A stretch of 64,000 nucleotides of DNA from Syntrophomonadaceae bacterium (GCA_007121075.1 SKMK01000003.1:18389-82388); one strand, 5' to 3'. Shown: positions 52,969 to 62,099, counted from the first letter of the stretch. The notes: generated by a model not told the origin, from the letters alone. A program made the numbers and translations.

Positions 52969-54201
52969 ATGGCTGTACAATACCGTTTTACTGCTATAGA
53001 CTGGAATGGCAAAAAAATACGCGGTGAATTAACCGCGACAAACAAAACCAAAGCTCTTGAGCAGCTGCAAGATCGCAACCTGGTCCTGCTTGGGTTAAAA
53101 GAACAGGGCCCATTTCAAAGGGCGGTGAAAAATGTTTTTCTGAATGCCCTGTACAGTATTGGTTACCGTTCTTACACCAGCCGGGAACTGATGATCTTCT
53201 GCCGGCAGTTTGCAACCATGCTGCAGGCCGGGATCAGTGTTTTGCACTGCCTCAGGGTTTTGTCAGGACAAAAAGAACTGGCCTGCCTGCAAAACCAGAT
53301 CGGCGCAGCGGCCCTGGAACTCGAGCAGGGTGGTTCCCTCTCGTCTGCCCTGCTTTGTGGAAGAGAAAAATTTCCAGCAGTAATGGTTAGCATGGTGGAG
53401 GCAGGTGAAGCCAGCGGCAAGCTTGATCTGATCATGGAAAAAATGGCCGACCATTTCGAAAAGCAGCATGATTTTGCCGAAAAGATCCGCTCGGCAACCC
53501 TTTATCCAACTTTCATCGTCCTTGTTTCAATAGCCGTCACGGCAGTACTGGTTATTTTTGTCCTGCCCCAGTTTGCAGGCATTTTTAATGCCATGGGGAT
53601 GGAAATGCCGGCCTACACCCGCTTGCTTCTCACTTCTGCCGTAATCTTTTCCCGTTACAGGATCCTGTTCCCTCTCCTTTTGATCTGCCTCGCCGCCGGC
53701 CTTCTTTACTTCCTGAAAACAGAGAGAGGCAGGCGGTTATTTGACCGCCTGCGCTTACGACTGCCTTTGTTCGGCAGGATCTACAGGCAAGCTGCCGCAG
53801 CACGGTTTGCCAGGATCATGTCCACCCTGCTGGCAAGCGGTATCAATTTGCACAGTGCCCTGCTCCTTTCGAGCAGGGTCGCCTACAATACCGTGCTTTC
53901 AGAATCAATAGCCATGCTCAGTGAAGCCCTTAACCGGGGTGAGTCCCTGGCCGGTCCGATGCAGCGGGACAAATACTTTCCCGCCCTTTTGACCGAAATG
54001 GTGCGCATCGGCGAAGATACAGGAACCCTCGAGCATACCTTAAACAGGACCGCTTTATTCTATGAAAAAGAAACAGCTTATGTGGTTGAACGCCTGGGAA
54101 CCATTTTAGAGCCGGCCCTGCTGTTAATTGTAGGGTTCTTTATCGGCTTGCTTGTATTCTCCATTCTCTCTCCAATGTACCGGGTGTTTGAAATGATGTA
54201 G
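52969..54201 (+). CDS. pilC: Type IV pilus inner-membrane platform protein PilC (GspF)
   Basis: 410 residues from ATG 52969 (AAAGGGG upstream). Two GspF domains (ELMIFCRQFATMLQAGISVLHCLRVL and AAARFARIMSTLLASGINLHSALLLSS) and three membrane helices, the first near ~205-230. It couples the GspE ATPase to pilin extraction. It is the last gene of the plus-strand pilus operon; the next gene is convergent with a one-base gap. Confidence 0.92.
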   Translation: MAVQYRFTAIDWNGKKIRGELTATNKTKALEQLQDRNLVLLGLKEQGPFQRAVKNVFLNALYSIGYRSYTSRELMIFCRQFATMLQAGISVLHCLRVLSGQKELACLQNQIGAAALELEQGGSLSSALLCGREKFPAVMVSMVEAGEASGKLDLIMEKMADHFEKQHDFAEKIRSATLYPTFIVLVSIAVTAVLVIFVLPQFAGIFNAMGMEMPAYTRLLLTSAVIFSRYRILFPLLLICLAAGLLYFLKTERGRRLFDRLRLRLPLFGRIYRQAAAARFARIMSTLLASGINLHSALLLSSRVAYNTVLSESIAMLSEALNRGESLAGPMQRDKYFPALLTEMVRIGEDTGTLEHTLNRTALFYEKETAYVVERLGTILEPALLLIVGFFIGLLVFSILSPMYRVFEMM

Positions 54202-54202
54202 C

Positions 54203-55234
54203 TTAATCCGCTTTATCAGCTACATGCACGGTATAAAGGATAACCATGTTGTCGGGAGCAATAATGTGGTCTGGAAAGTGGAGCTGTCCCGTAAAAATAT
54301 AACTGCCTTCCTGTTCAGGATCATAAGCGGGCACAGACTGACTGTCCCACTCCACTTCTATACCGGTTATTTCGATTACTTCTGCAGTGATGCTGATGGT
54401 CCGGTCAAGCTTAAGAGTTTCCTGCCGGGTACCTACTGGCACCGTGGTTTCAAAATCATCGCTTTCCAGGACAAAGACCTGATCGTTGAAATCATCTTCA
54501 AAACCGTCTTCTTCCAGCTCAGTTTCCGTGGTGGTGAAAAAACCTTCTTCCCGGCCCGAATCTTTTGTCTCCAGTTCCCCTTCTTCCGGATTGCCCTGAT
54601 CATCTTTTCCGCCCCCGTCGGCCGCAGGCTGGAGCGAGTCTATCACTCTTGCATACCCGTCAATTTCAGCGTCTTCGAAAAGATATACTCCGGTAGCAGG
54701 GCAGATTAAATCTATACGCCGCTTCATTGTTCCACCGGAAGTAAATGCGTCCTGATCGATAACAAACATACTGCTCAATTCTTCATCGAAGTAAACCTGG
54801 TCGGAAGCGCTCCAATCCTGGCGCAGATGGCCTTCCTCGCCGGGCTCTGAATCCACCTTGACGGCAAAAACCTGTTCGGCCAAATCGTCAGGCAGGCCGG
54901 CTAACTCAGGGTTAAGTTTAACTGCCGAGCCCACAGACAGTCCCCGCAGGTGCCTGTCGTCAACATCCCAGTCACTATCAGCCCTGACCTTTATTTCTTC
55001 GGGATCAAGATAAATCGACTCATCACGCTCAAAAGCCCCCCTGCCTTCCACGAGGGTTTTATGCTGGGCCGGAGATGAGCTCTTATCGCCGGTCTGGATC
55101 TTGAGCAGAATTTTTCCGTCGAGATCGTAATATTTGTCATACCTTATGTTTCCGGAGAATGAATGCACAGGAGCGGATAAAGAAAGGACAAAAAAGAAGA
55201 CAACAAGTAGAGCCACAAAATTACTCGGCCTCAT
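54203..55234 (-). CDS. Secreted acidic protein, paralogue of the protein at 3.9-4.7 kb
   Basis: 343 residues from ATG 55234 with GGGAGG upstream. Signal peptide (FVALLVVFFFVLSLSAPVHS). The middle carries PGEEGHLRQ, GGTMKRRID and IDGYARV, the same ordered blocks as in the 3.9 kb protein. After an acidic, disordered linker (~residues 205-265) comes an Ig-like tail (VEWDSQSVPAYDPEQEGSYI, then GQLHFPDHI) similar to bacterial Ig-like group 4 domains. It is likely a surface or extracellular protein. It has a strong promoter and a 160-base leader. Confidence 0.78.
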   Translation of the reverse strand: MRPSNFVALLVVFFFVLSLSAPVHSFSGNIRYDKYYDLDGKILLKIQTGDKSSSPAQHKTLVEGRGAFERDESIYLDPEEIKVRADSDWDVDDRHLRGLSVGSAVKLNPELAGLPDDLAEQVFAVKVDSEPGEEGHLRQDWSASDQVYFDEELSSMFVIDQDAFTSGGTMKRRIDLICPATGVYLFEDAEIDGYARVIDSLQPAADGGGKDDQGNPEEGELETKDSGREEGFFTTTETELEEDGFEDDFNDQVFVLESDDFETTVPVGTRQETLKLDRTISITAEVIEITGIEVEWDSQSVPAYDPEQEGSYIFTGQLHFPDHIIAPDNMVILYTVHVADKAD

Positions 55235-55331
55235 GGTATACACTTCCTCCCTGATAAAAATAGCGGCAACCATTTTTTTTACAGCGATCCTGTTTGTTGC
55301 CGGCGGCCGGTTAATCTCTCTTTTTTTTTAG

Positions 55332-55362
55332 CCGGGCAGGCGGCCGCTACCTGCCGGACTTT
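55332..55362 (+). terminator. GC hairpin with T-run (plus strand), also in the leader of the secreted-protein gene
   Basis: CCGGGCAGG and CCTGCCGG pair with one bulged base around a nine-base loop and are followed on the plus strand by ACTTTTT. It is the first terminator-like site beyond pilC, on the far side of the convergent gene. On the minus strand the same hairpin lies in the 5' leader of the secreted-protein gene without a T-run. Confidence 0.45.
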
Positions 55363-55404
55363 TTCCAGTTATTTTTCTGATCTTACAATTTTAAACTCCA
55401 CTAC

Positions 55405-55433
55405 ATTATATTTAAAATACCCAGCTTTGTCAA
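55405..55433 (-). promoter_or_regulatory. Sigma-A promoter of the secreted-protein gene
   Basis: Minus strand TTGACA (55433-55428), a 17-base spacer and TATAAT (55410-55405): perfect consensus. The start site would be near 55398, leaving a leader of about 164 bases before the ATG. Confidence 0.85.
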
Positions 55434-55475
55434 AATTTTAAAGAAAAGAATCGGGCCGGCATTTTTCCATACCAA

Positions 55476-56720
55476 TTAATCCAGGTGATAGGTCAGCTCC
55501 CTGTCGAACGGCAGGGAATATTTGCCGTCCCAGGTTACATCAATATAGTTGCCCGGGTCTGTATCTCCTTCCGTATTTAAAACCAGGACCCTGGAGTTTT
55601 CATCAAAACCCAGCTGTTCTTTAACGCGCTCCAACTCCGGCCTTTCCATTAAAAGGGTAAGCAGGCCGGCACCCACAGCACCCGATTCGCCGGATATAAT
55701 GCGGGGATCGTTGCCAACCGGATGGCCGAGAACCCTCATCCCCCTGGCGGCAAAAAAATCTTCCAGGGACACGAAGGCATAGCTAAAATCCCTCAGGATA
55801 TCCCAGGCAATCAGGTTCGGTTCTCCGCAAGCCAGGCCGGCCATAATCGTCTGCAGTTCGCCTTTTACGGCATGCCGCTTTCCGTCTTTGTGGACGGCTG
55901 AGTGGTAAATACAGGCTGCGTTGTGCGGCTCGAGAATAACAGCCTTGATCTGCTCTTCAGCGGGGCCGTTTACCAGGTAGCCCAAAACGGCCGCCGGCAT
56001 CGATCCCACCCCCGCCTGGAGAAAGATATGGGTAGGCAGTTTCAGGCCTTCTCCATTTACCTGCTCCAGGACTTCATGAATCATGGTCATGTAACCCTGC
56101 ATCACCCAGGCCGGCACCTCCGTGTAGCCTTCCCAGGCGCTGTCCTGGACCAGGGACCAGCCGTTTTCATCAGCTTTTTGCATAGCCAGCCGGACCGTAT
56201 CATCGTAATTCAGATCGGTAACCACAGCCTCTGATCCGGTTTCCAGGATAGCATCAACCCTGGGCCTGGCTGTTCCCCTGGGCAGGTAAACGACCGCTTT
56301 CTGTCCAAGCTGTGCGGCGCCCCAGGCCACCCCGCGGCCGTGGTTTCCATCGGTGGCAGTGACAAAAGTGAATGCCCCGGCTTTATTCCTGGCTTCCGGG
56401 GAAGACAGGTAACCGAAATCCAGGTTGTCTTCAGGAAGCCCCAGCTTCCGGCCCAGGATCCTGGCCATGGCGTAAGTACCGCCCAGCGCTTTAAAAGCAT
56501 TCAAGCCAAACCTTTCCGATTCATCCTTGATATAGATACCTCCAACTCCGATCTTTCCGGCCAGATCCTCCAGGGCAACCAGCGGTGTAGGCCGGTACGA
56601 GGGCACTGTCTGATGAAAGCGGAGGACTTTTTCCGCTTCCGGGCGGGACAAATAGTCAGGTTTCTGCCCTCCTTTAGCAGGATTGATCAGCACTTTTAAA
56701 TCATATATACTTGAGCTCAC
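55476..56720 (-). CDS. dpaL: 2,3-Diaminopropionate ammonia-lyase
   Basis: 414 residues with a GTG start and GGAGG 11 bases upstream. PLP fold type II: Lys in RFGLNAFKALGGTYA, the TDGNHGRG phosphate-contact region, and QAGVGSMPAAVLGY with a late SGESGAVGAGLL. It splits diaminopropionate to pyruvate and two ammonia, which could feed fermentation. Neighbours do not form a pathway with it. Threonine deaminase and cysteine synthase are the closest alternatives, but the whole-length pattern is of DpaL (YgeX). Confidence 0.9.
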   Translation of the reverse strand: MSSSIYDLKVLINPAKGGQKPDYLSRPEAEKVLRFHQTVPSYRPTPLVALEDLAGKIGVGGIYIKDESERFGLNAFKALGGTYAMARILGRKLGLPEDNLDFGYLSSPEARNKAGAFTFVTATDGNHGRGVAWGAAQLGQKAVVYLPRGTARPRVDAILETGSEAVVTDLNYDDTVRLAMQKADENGWSLVQDSAWEGYTEVPAWVMQGYMTMIHEVLEQVNGEGLKLPTHIFLQAGVGSMPAAVLGYLVNGPAEEQIKAVILEPHNAACIYHSAVHKDGKRHAVKGELQTIMAGLACGEPNLIAWDILRDFSYAFVSLEDFFAARGMRVLGHPVGNDPRIISGESGAVGAGLLTLLMERPELERVKEQLGFDENSRVLVLNTEGDTDPGNYIDVTWDGKYSLPFDRELTYHLD

Positions 56721-56873
56721 GATTTTTCAGGCCTCCCTGTTAAATACTTAAGCTTTGGCTTCACCGTAATAATTCTTAATCTAATCTTAAAACCCTGCCG
56801 GAAAGGTTCGAAAACAGCACCAGAGCTGCGTTTTTAACTGCAGGCAGTTATAAGCCTGGATAAAAATAAACTC

Positions 56874-56902
56874 TTGTAAGCTTACATTGATAACTGTATA
56901 AT
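56874..56902 (+). promoter_or_regulatory. Sigma-A promoter of the GYF/MORN gene
   Basis: TTGTAA (56874-56879), a 17-base spacer and TATAAT (56897-56902), with a start site near 56909 and a leader of about 80 bases to the GTG start. Confidence 0.65.
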
Positions 56903-56991
56903 GTTGGTGCGATAAATAACATACTTAAGTTTAAAGTTCAAGCCATAATAGTATGGCTTTTATTTCTTCATTTAATGGAGGGAACCGGTTC

Positions 56992-57858
56992 GTGGGAAAC
57001 CACTGGTTCGTATTTAAAAACCAAAAACAAAAAGGGCCCTATACCTGGAAACAGCTGTGGCTGGAAGCTCAAGCAGGCAGGATTAAGCCCAGGGATCTGG
57101 TCTGGAACAAAACCATGAAGGACTGGGTGATGGCTTCTAAGATACCGGGATTAATCAATAATCCCCGCAAACGGAATTACCTCACCATTGCAGTAATTGC
57201 TTCGGCCGTATTTTTCTTCGTCCTGAGTGGAGCTGCTTTCTATTACCTTTTCTTCTATACCGGCCCCCAGCTGGCGGTCAATGAAGAACAGGAAGAAAGA
57301 GACATTATCGAAGAAGCGGCAGGAGAAGATGAACTTAATAATAATGACCTGTTTGATCCAGATCAAATCGATCAAAATGACGATCCCGGCGGAAGCCAGG
57401 GAAATGAAACAGCTACCGCTCCCGACCCGGGCAACGACAATGACGATACCGACCCAACAGAATCCCGGGTGAAGAGGACCTCTTTTCAGGGCGGCACCTA
57501 TACCGGTCCCCTGAAAGACGGGGAACCTCACGGCTACGGAGTCTGGACTCACCCGGACGGACACCGCTATGAAGGAGACTTCAAAGAAGGCAAGATCGAA
57601 GGTTACGGGACCATGACTTTCCCGGACGGGGAAAGGTATACCGGCTACCTGGTTGACGGTAAAGCACACGGACAGGGGACCATGATTCACCCGGACGGCA
57701 GGCAGGTAAGCGGAACCTGGGTTGAAGGCATTTACCAGGGCGAAACCGAAGAGGATGATTATGACGAAACCGAAAACGGCGAAGATGATGATAACGGCGA
57801 AGATGAAAACGCTGACGGAGATAGCAATGATAACAACGAAAACAACGATGAAACCTGA
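56992..57858 (+). CDS. Membrane protein with GYF-type domain and MORN repeats
   Basis: 288 residues from GTG 56992, which has GGAGGG nine bases upstream; the ATG at 56953 lacks a ribosome site. Residues ~3-50 form a GYF_2 domain (NHWFVFKNQKQKGPYTWKQL), then a basic patch and one membrane helix (~residues 60-85), an Asp/Glu/Asn-rich linker, and about three MORN repeats (GEPHGYGVWTHPDGHRYEGD, IEGYGTMTFPDGERYTG, AHGQGTMIHPDG), ending in an acidic tail. The topology suggests a cytoplasmic GYF domain and external MORN repeats. The function is unknown; the combination may link an internal proline-rich partner to the envelope. Confidence 0.8.
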   Translation: MGNHWFVFKNQKQKGPYTWKQLWLEAQAGRIKPRDLVWNKTMKDWVMASKIPGLINNPRKRNYLTIAVIASAVFFFVLSGAAFYYLFFYTGPQLAVNEEQEERDIIEEAAGEDELNNNDLFDPDQIDQNDDPGGSQGNETATAPDPGNDNDDTDPTESRVKRTSFQGGTYTGPLKDGEPHGYGVWTHPDGHRYEGDFKEGKIEGYGTMTFPDGERYTGYLVDGKAHGQGTMIHPDGRQVSGTWVEGIYQGETEEDDYDETENGEDDDNGEDENADGDSNDNNENNDET

Positions 57859-57948
57859 TCCCGCCTTATTTAAATAGAAGTTAATAAACTAACATAACAA
57901 TCTTACATCAGTGAATATTTATCAGACCTGGCAATCCTTAAAAGAACG

Positions 57949-58872
57949 GTGGATCTGGCTGTGGAATTTACTGTAACAAGGGCAGAGCCCGGGGACAGGG
58001 AGGCTGTGATCGAACTAAGCCGCCATTTTACAGATGATTACCTGGAGCACACCGTCGACCGGTGGATTGGCCAGGAAAAAGGCGGCCTTTACCTGGTCTG
58101 GGATGCCGATTTGTTAATTGGATGCTGCTCCCTCTGTTTTCCTTCTTCCGCCGAAGCGTGGCTCCAGGGAATGCGTGTCCGGCCAGGGTACCAGGGCCGC
58201 GGCATCGCTTATCAGCTCAACCGCTATTTAATTGAGCAGGCAAAAACCGGGGGCGCTGATGCGGTCCGCCTGCTGACCCATCAAAACAATCACCAGGCTC
58301 TACAAGTAGCCCAAAAACTGGGCTTTTCTGCTGCCGGAGGGCAGCGTGAAATCATCTTCCGCCGGGAACTTAAACCGGATGCGCCTTTTGAATCAATTAA
58401 CGGCCCTGTTCCACGGCTTTGCACAACCTCAGAAATTAACCGGGCCGCTTACTTCCTGGACAACGGTCCCTCGTTCCACAACCTGCAGGGTTTCCTTTTC
58501 GGCCCCGGCTTCAGCTACCGCCGCCTCACCCGTATGGATCTGGAGCAGGGCATAGATAATAAGCAGGTCTACCTGTTTGAAGAACGAAGTCAGGTCCGGG
58601 GCATATTGTTCGTGCTGCGCCAAGAACACGAAAACCACTTAATTTTAAGCTACCTGGATGCACCGCTGAAGAACCTTCCTACCACCGGGAACCTGTTCAA
58701 AGCCTGGTCTGAAGAAGGCTATAATCATTTTACCATCAACATGATCACAGAGCAGCACCAGGCCCTAACACCCACCTTAAAAAAACTGCTCGGCGCCTAT
58801 GAGTGCGAGCAGTTGCTGCTGATGGAAAAATATTTAATCCCTGTAAACACAAACTTAAACTTGGACCAGTAG
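57949..58872 (+). CDS. GNAT-family N-acetyltransferase
   Basis: 307 residues, GTG start with a weak ribosome site. Residues ~5-140 are a GNAT domain with the acetyl-CoA loop MRVRPGYQGRGIAYQLNRYL and LLTHQNNHQALQVAQKLGF. The remaining ~160 residues resemble no domain I can name but recur in long GNAT proteins. The substrate is unknown. The gene is 90 bases after the MORN gene and ends against the convergent pilin operon. Confidence 0.82.
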   Translation: MDLAVEFTVTRAEPGDREAVIELSRHFTDDYLEHTVDRWIGQEKGGLYLVWDADLLIGCCSLCFPSSAEAWLQGMRVRPGYQGRGIAYQLNRYLIEQAKTGGADAVRLLTHQNNHQALQVAQKLGFSAAGGQREIIFRRELKPDAPFESINGPVPRLCTTSEINRAAYFLDNGPSFHNLQGFLFGPGFSYRRLTRMDLEQGIDNKQVYLFEERSQVRGILFVLRQEHENHLILSYLDAPLKNLPTTGNLFKAWSEEGYNHFTINMITEQHQALTPTLKKLLGAYECEQLLLMEKYLIPVNTNLNLDQ

Positions 58873-58905
58873 AATCCTGAGCTGCCAAGTTCGATTTGTC
58901 CAACA

Positions 58906-58921
58906 AAAACCTACCGGTTTT
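58906..58921. terminator. Weak bidirectional hairpin between convergent genes
   Basis: AAAACC-TACC-GGTTTT lies between the GNAT stop and the end of the cadherin-like pilin gene. The stem is only six pairs and A/T-rich, but its place between convergent genes suits a terminator. Confidence 0.35.
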
Positions 58922-58925
58922 AAAA

Positions 58926-60464
58926 TCAATCATTTCCCTTGCTGACAGTAACTGTAACTGTATATATCCTTGACAAATTCTCAACTGTGTCAATAACTTC
59001 AATCTCAATAACTGTTTCATCTTCTACAAGCTCTATACTAACTGGTTCTCCACTATTCGCATCATCATCATCATTGATCTTTAATGTATGATCAAGATCA
59101 TCCAAGGTGGGGGTAATATCAATATTTTCTGTTTCGACTACTACTTCCACAGTGTAATCTTGAATGTAAGGATCAAATACCGGATCAAGTGCACCCGGAT
59201 CAACTGTTAAATCTTCCAGGATCGGATCTATTTCTAAGAAAAACTCTTCGCTGTTCCTGGTGGTTTTGCCTATCGTAGCAACAAGGATTAAATCTTTGCC
59301 GTAATCTTCGTCATTTTCTAACTTAATCTCAAATATTATATCGCCGTCTTCATTTACTTCCGGCCCTCCGGAGTGATAGCTAAACTCTACAACACTATCT
59401 TCATCTTCGGGATCCTCTAATAACACAATATCTGCCTCTGTACCTGGGGGCACGCCACCGGTCTCTATCGTAACCGTTCCAAAATGCGGTTCTCCGGGCT
59501 TCTTTTCAATATGAATATCATATATCTGGGGATAAATATAATAATATCTGCGCTGGGAAATTTCTACATCTTCACTTTCATTCACCACGCTGACCCTAAA
59601 AAAGTAATGTCCATAATCTAAATCTTTTGGTACATCAACATTAAATTGCGCATAATTATCCTCTACTGGCAGATCAGATACAGGATCAACTTCCGTCACC
59701 TCACTGGACTCGTCTTCCCCTTCAAGCTTCCTAAATTCAGCGTTAACAGTGCTCCCTCCGGGAACATTGTGGGTAGATACTGTTATTTCCACATCATGCG
59801 TCTCTTCGCTATCCTCATATTCATGAACCTGAGGGCTTAAAACTATGCTTTCGATATATGGTTCCGGAGGGGCTGGAATCTGGTAAAAAACAGCTGAACC
59901 GGAGCCATCTGACTGATCTTCTACTTCTTCCAGGTTTAGGGCCATCACTTCTGTTTCAAGACTGTAAGTCCTGCCGCTTTCAATATTGACAGCGTCAAGG
60001 TTAAAATTGATTAAGTTTTCCCGGGTTTCGCTTTTTTTAAATTCCAGATCAAATTCTATTTCACCTGAAATGTTTTCTACTATGTCCCGTATATCAGGCT
60101 CGCCCATCTGTTCATAAAATACGGAGCCCTCTTTCAGGTATATATAGTGGAGACGGTATTCCTCCAGGGACTCATCGATTTCAAGTTCTTCGATGTCTTC
60201 GTAGCTGTCTAATATTACAATTTTTTCTGCCACCCTCAGCTCTCTTGTAATAAAATCGGCTACCATTCTGGCATTTTGCTGGACATCAACCTGCTTTTCA
60301 CCAATGCTAAATGTGCTGAGGCCAAAAGTATAAAATGTATAAGCTATGCCCATGGTAATAGATAGCAAGGCCAGCACGATCATCAGCTCTATAAGCCCCA
60401 AACCTCGCACATCACTGATCATATTAGATAAATTGTACTTAATTCCACGCCCATAATTTTTCAT
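58926..60464 (-). CDS. PilW-like pilin with Ig-like repeats and C-terminal cadherin-like domain
   Basis: 512 residues from ATG 60464. A prepilin N-terminus (DVRGLG-LIELMIVLALLSITMGIAYTFY, Glu at +5) leads to a PilW-type start (VQQNARMVADFITRELRVAEK). The globular part to ~residue 200 is followed by an acidic series of beta-rich segments and, in the last ~90 residues, a cadherin-like beta-sandwich (LDPVFDPYIQDYTVEV ... LSRIYTVTVTVSKG). It is more than twice the usual PilW length. A tip-located adhesive subunit is the likely role. It is the last gene of the riboswitch-controlled operon. Confidence 0.82.
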   Translation of the reverse strand: MKNYGRGIKYNLSNMISDVRGLGLIELMIVLALLSITMGIAYTFYTFGLSTFSIGEKQVDVQQNARMVADFITRELRVAEKIVILDSYEDIEELEIDESLEEYRLHYIYLKEGSVFYEQMGEPDIRDIVENISGEIEFDLEFKKSETRENLINFNLDAVNIESGRTYSLETEVMALNLEEVEDQSDGSGSAVFYQIPAPPEPYIESIVLSPQVHEYEDSEETHDVEITVSTHNVPGGSTVNAEFRKLEGEDESSEVTEVDPVSDLPVEDNYAQFNVDVPKDLDYGHYFFRVSVVNESEDVEISQRRYYYIYPQIYDIHIEKKPGEPHFGTVTIETGGVPPGTEADIVLLEDPEDEDSVVEFSYHSGGPEVNEDGDIIFEIKLENDEDYGKDLILVATIGKTTRNSEEFFLEIDPILEDLTVDPGALDPVFDPYIQDYTVEVVVETENIDITPTLDDLDHTLKINDDDDANSGEPVSIELVEDETVIEIEVIDTVENLSRIYTVTVTVSKGND

Positions 60465-60491
60465 CAACAATACCTGCCTGAAAAGTTTAGA

Positions 60492-60836
60492 TTACTCACC
60501 GGCCGGAAAAAAATATTTAATAGTACCGGTATGGTCTTCATATTCATAACCCACCTGCTTAACTTCTCCGGTTACTTCTAAAAGCAACTCATCAAAAACA
60601 ATAGTCAGGTTAGTTTCATCATACTGTTCTTCTAATCCGGAAGCAATCTTATTATCCATTTCTTCCTGGGCCCTGAATAGAGCTTCGCTTTTTCTGCCCG
60701 CACCAAAGATTCCGGAAAAACTGGTGGTGAAAAGCAAGGTGAAAGAAAAAATAATCATCATCAGTATCGATATGGCAATGAGTAACTCTACCAGGGTGAA
60801 ACCCTTTTGGTGGTTTATTAATTTTTTTATTACCAT
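60492..60836 (-). CDS. Small prepilin (PilV-like)
   Basis: 114 residues. Leader MVIKKLINHQKG then FTLVELLIAISILMMIIFSFTLLF, a clean prepilin cleavage site and assembly helix. The short globular part (RKSEALFRAQEEMDNKI) is of the PilV/GspI kind. It lies between the PilX-like and cadherin-like pilin genes, 27 bases ahead of the latter. Confidence 0.82.
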   Translation of the reverse strand: MVIKKLINHQKGFTLVELLIAISILMMIIFSFTLLFTTSFSGIFGAGRKSEALFRAQEEMDNKIASGLEEQYDETNLTIVFDELLLEVTGEVKQVGYEYEDHTGTIKYFFPAGE

Positions 60837-60854
60837 TTCATTATCACCTTTTCC

Positions 60855-62012
60855 TTAATCGCCGTAACGCCATTCTTCCATCCTGTAAAATGATAAATCC
60901 AGCCCGGTCTTGGCCATTTCTATCGGGCTGTAATTTAACTCCAGGTTACCCTCACCCTCAAAGTTATCGGCTATAATCCAGCCGGTTAGACTGCTGTTGC
61001 CAAGTAATAAAGTATCAGCCTGGGGGCCATAGATGACCCCTTCAAAGTTAGGTGTCCCTCCAAGATCAAATTTTCCGCCTTCCATCACTAAAATATTGAC
61101 ATTTACATCCGCATCGGAAGCATGCTGAAATGTACCGCCGCCGGTATAATTTCTTACATAGAACATCAAGAAACCTTCACCTTTAATAAATACTTCACTG
61201 TTGCCGGTGCTTCTAAAATCATCCACTACAATGGCTACCGTATTATTATCCAGGGTAACGTTCATATCATTGTTTTTCAAATCTATTCTGTCTGCTTTTA
61301 CCAGTAGATCTTCACTATTTTCAGTTTCAATATTCAATTCTTTATGATCTCCGTCCAAAACTATCTCTTCGTACTGGCTGTGTTCAGTTATAATTTCACC
61401 TTCAAAAGGATCACTTGAATCTAAAGGGCATACTCCATAAAAATCTGAATCTTCATCCTCACAGGGAGGAACCACGGGATCAAATTCACGTTTAAGGGGT
61501 ATCGTTTCAGCGTCTTCATCCAGAATCGCTTCTTCATCCATATCAATACTATCACCATAAACAACATCCCCTCCGGAGATTGTTCCCGCAACGCCATCTA
61601 CCTTAATTGTGTTGCCATATAAAGTAAAATCCACTTCCCTGTCTCCGAGGGTGACGACCACTGTTTGCTCAACACCTCTGTGGGTTCCAGTAGATTTAAT
61701 ATAGATTTCTCTTTCATCAGAACTCATGGAAACTTCAATCACAAACTGACCATCTGCAAAATCTACCGGTTCTGATGAGGGCGAGTTAACCAGATCTTGA
61801 TCAAGATCCTGGTTTTCAAGCAACTTCAAAGCTACAGCGTGGGCGCCTGACCGGGCTATATAATGGGCCTTCATTTTATTTTCATCCCTGGCCACCTGTG
61901 TTGTTTCGGTCATATTAAATAAAAACAATGTCAGCCCAATTAAAGTTAAGGCCAGGACTATTACCAGGGTCAACGGCAGTGCAAAACCACTTTCATTTTT
62001 GTAAATCTGCAT
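60855..62012 (-). CDS. PilX-like pilus protein with large C-terminal beta domain
   Basis: 385 residues from ATG 62012 with AGGAGAG eight bases upstream. N-terminal helix SGFALPLTLVIVLALTLIGLTLFLF of the PilX type without Glu at +5. After a disordered acidic middle with a possible disulfide (CEDEDSDFYGVC) comes a repeat-like beta segment (VYGDS, VDDFRSTGNSEVFIKG, GGTFQHASDADVNVN, LEGNGNLELNY-like) as in DUF7305-type pilus proteins. First gene behind the c-di-GMP riboswitch. Confidence 0.78.
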   Translation of the reverse strand: MQIYKNESGFALPLTLVIVLALTLIGLTLFLFNMTETTQVARDENKMKAHYIARSGAHAVALKLLENQDLDQDLVNSPSSEPVDFADGQFVIEVSMSSDEREIYIKSTGTHRGVEQTVVVTLGDREVDFTLYGNTIKVDGVAGTISGGDVVYGDSIDMDEEAILDEDAETIPLKREFDPVVPPCEDEDSDFYGVCPLDSSDPFEGEIITEHSQYEEIVLDGDHKELNIETENSEDLLVKADRIDLKNNDMNVTLDNNTVAIVVDDFRSTGNSEVFIKGEGFLMFYVRNYTGGGTFQHASDADVNVNILVMEGGKFDLGGTPNFEGVIYGPQADTLLLGNSSLTGWIIADNFEGEGNLELNYSPIEMAKTGLDLSFYRMEEWRYGD

Positions 62013-62099
62013 CTTATTGGCTCTCCTATCATCTGGAGCAATATTTTCATAGTATGTGAGCATTAGTAAGATAGTTGATAACTTTGCTTCATAAAAAAC

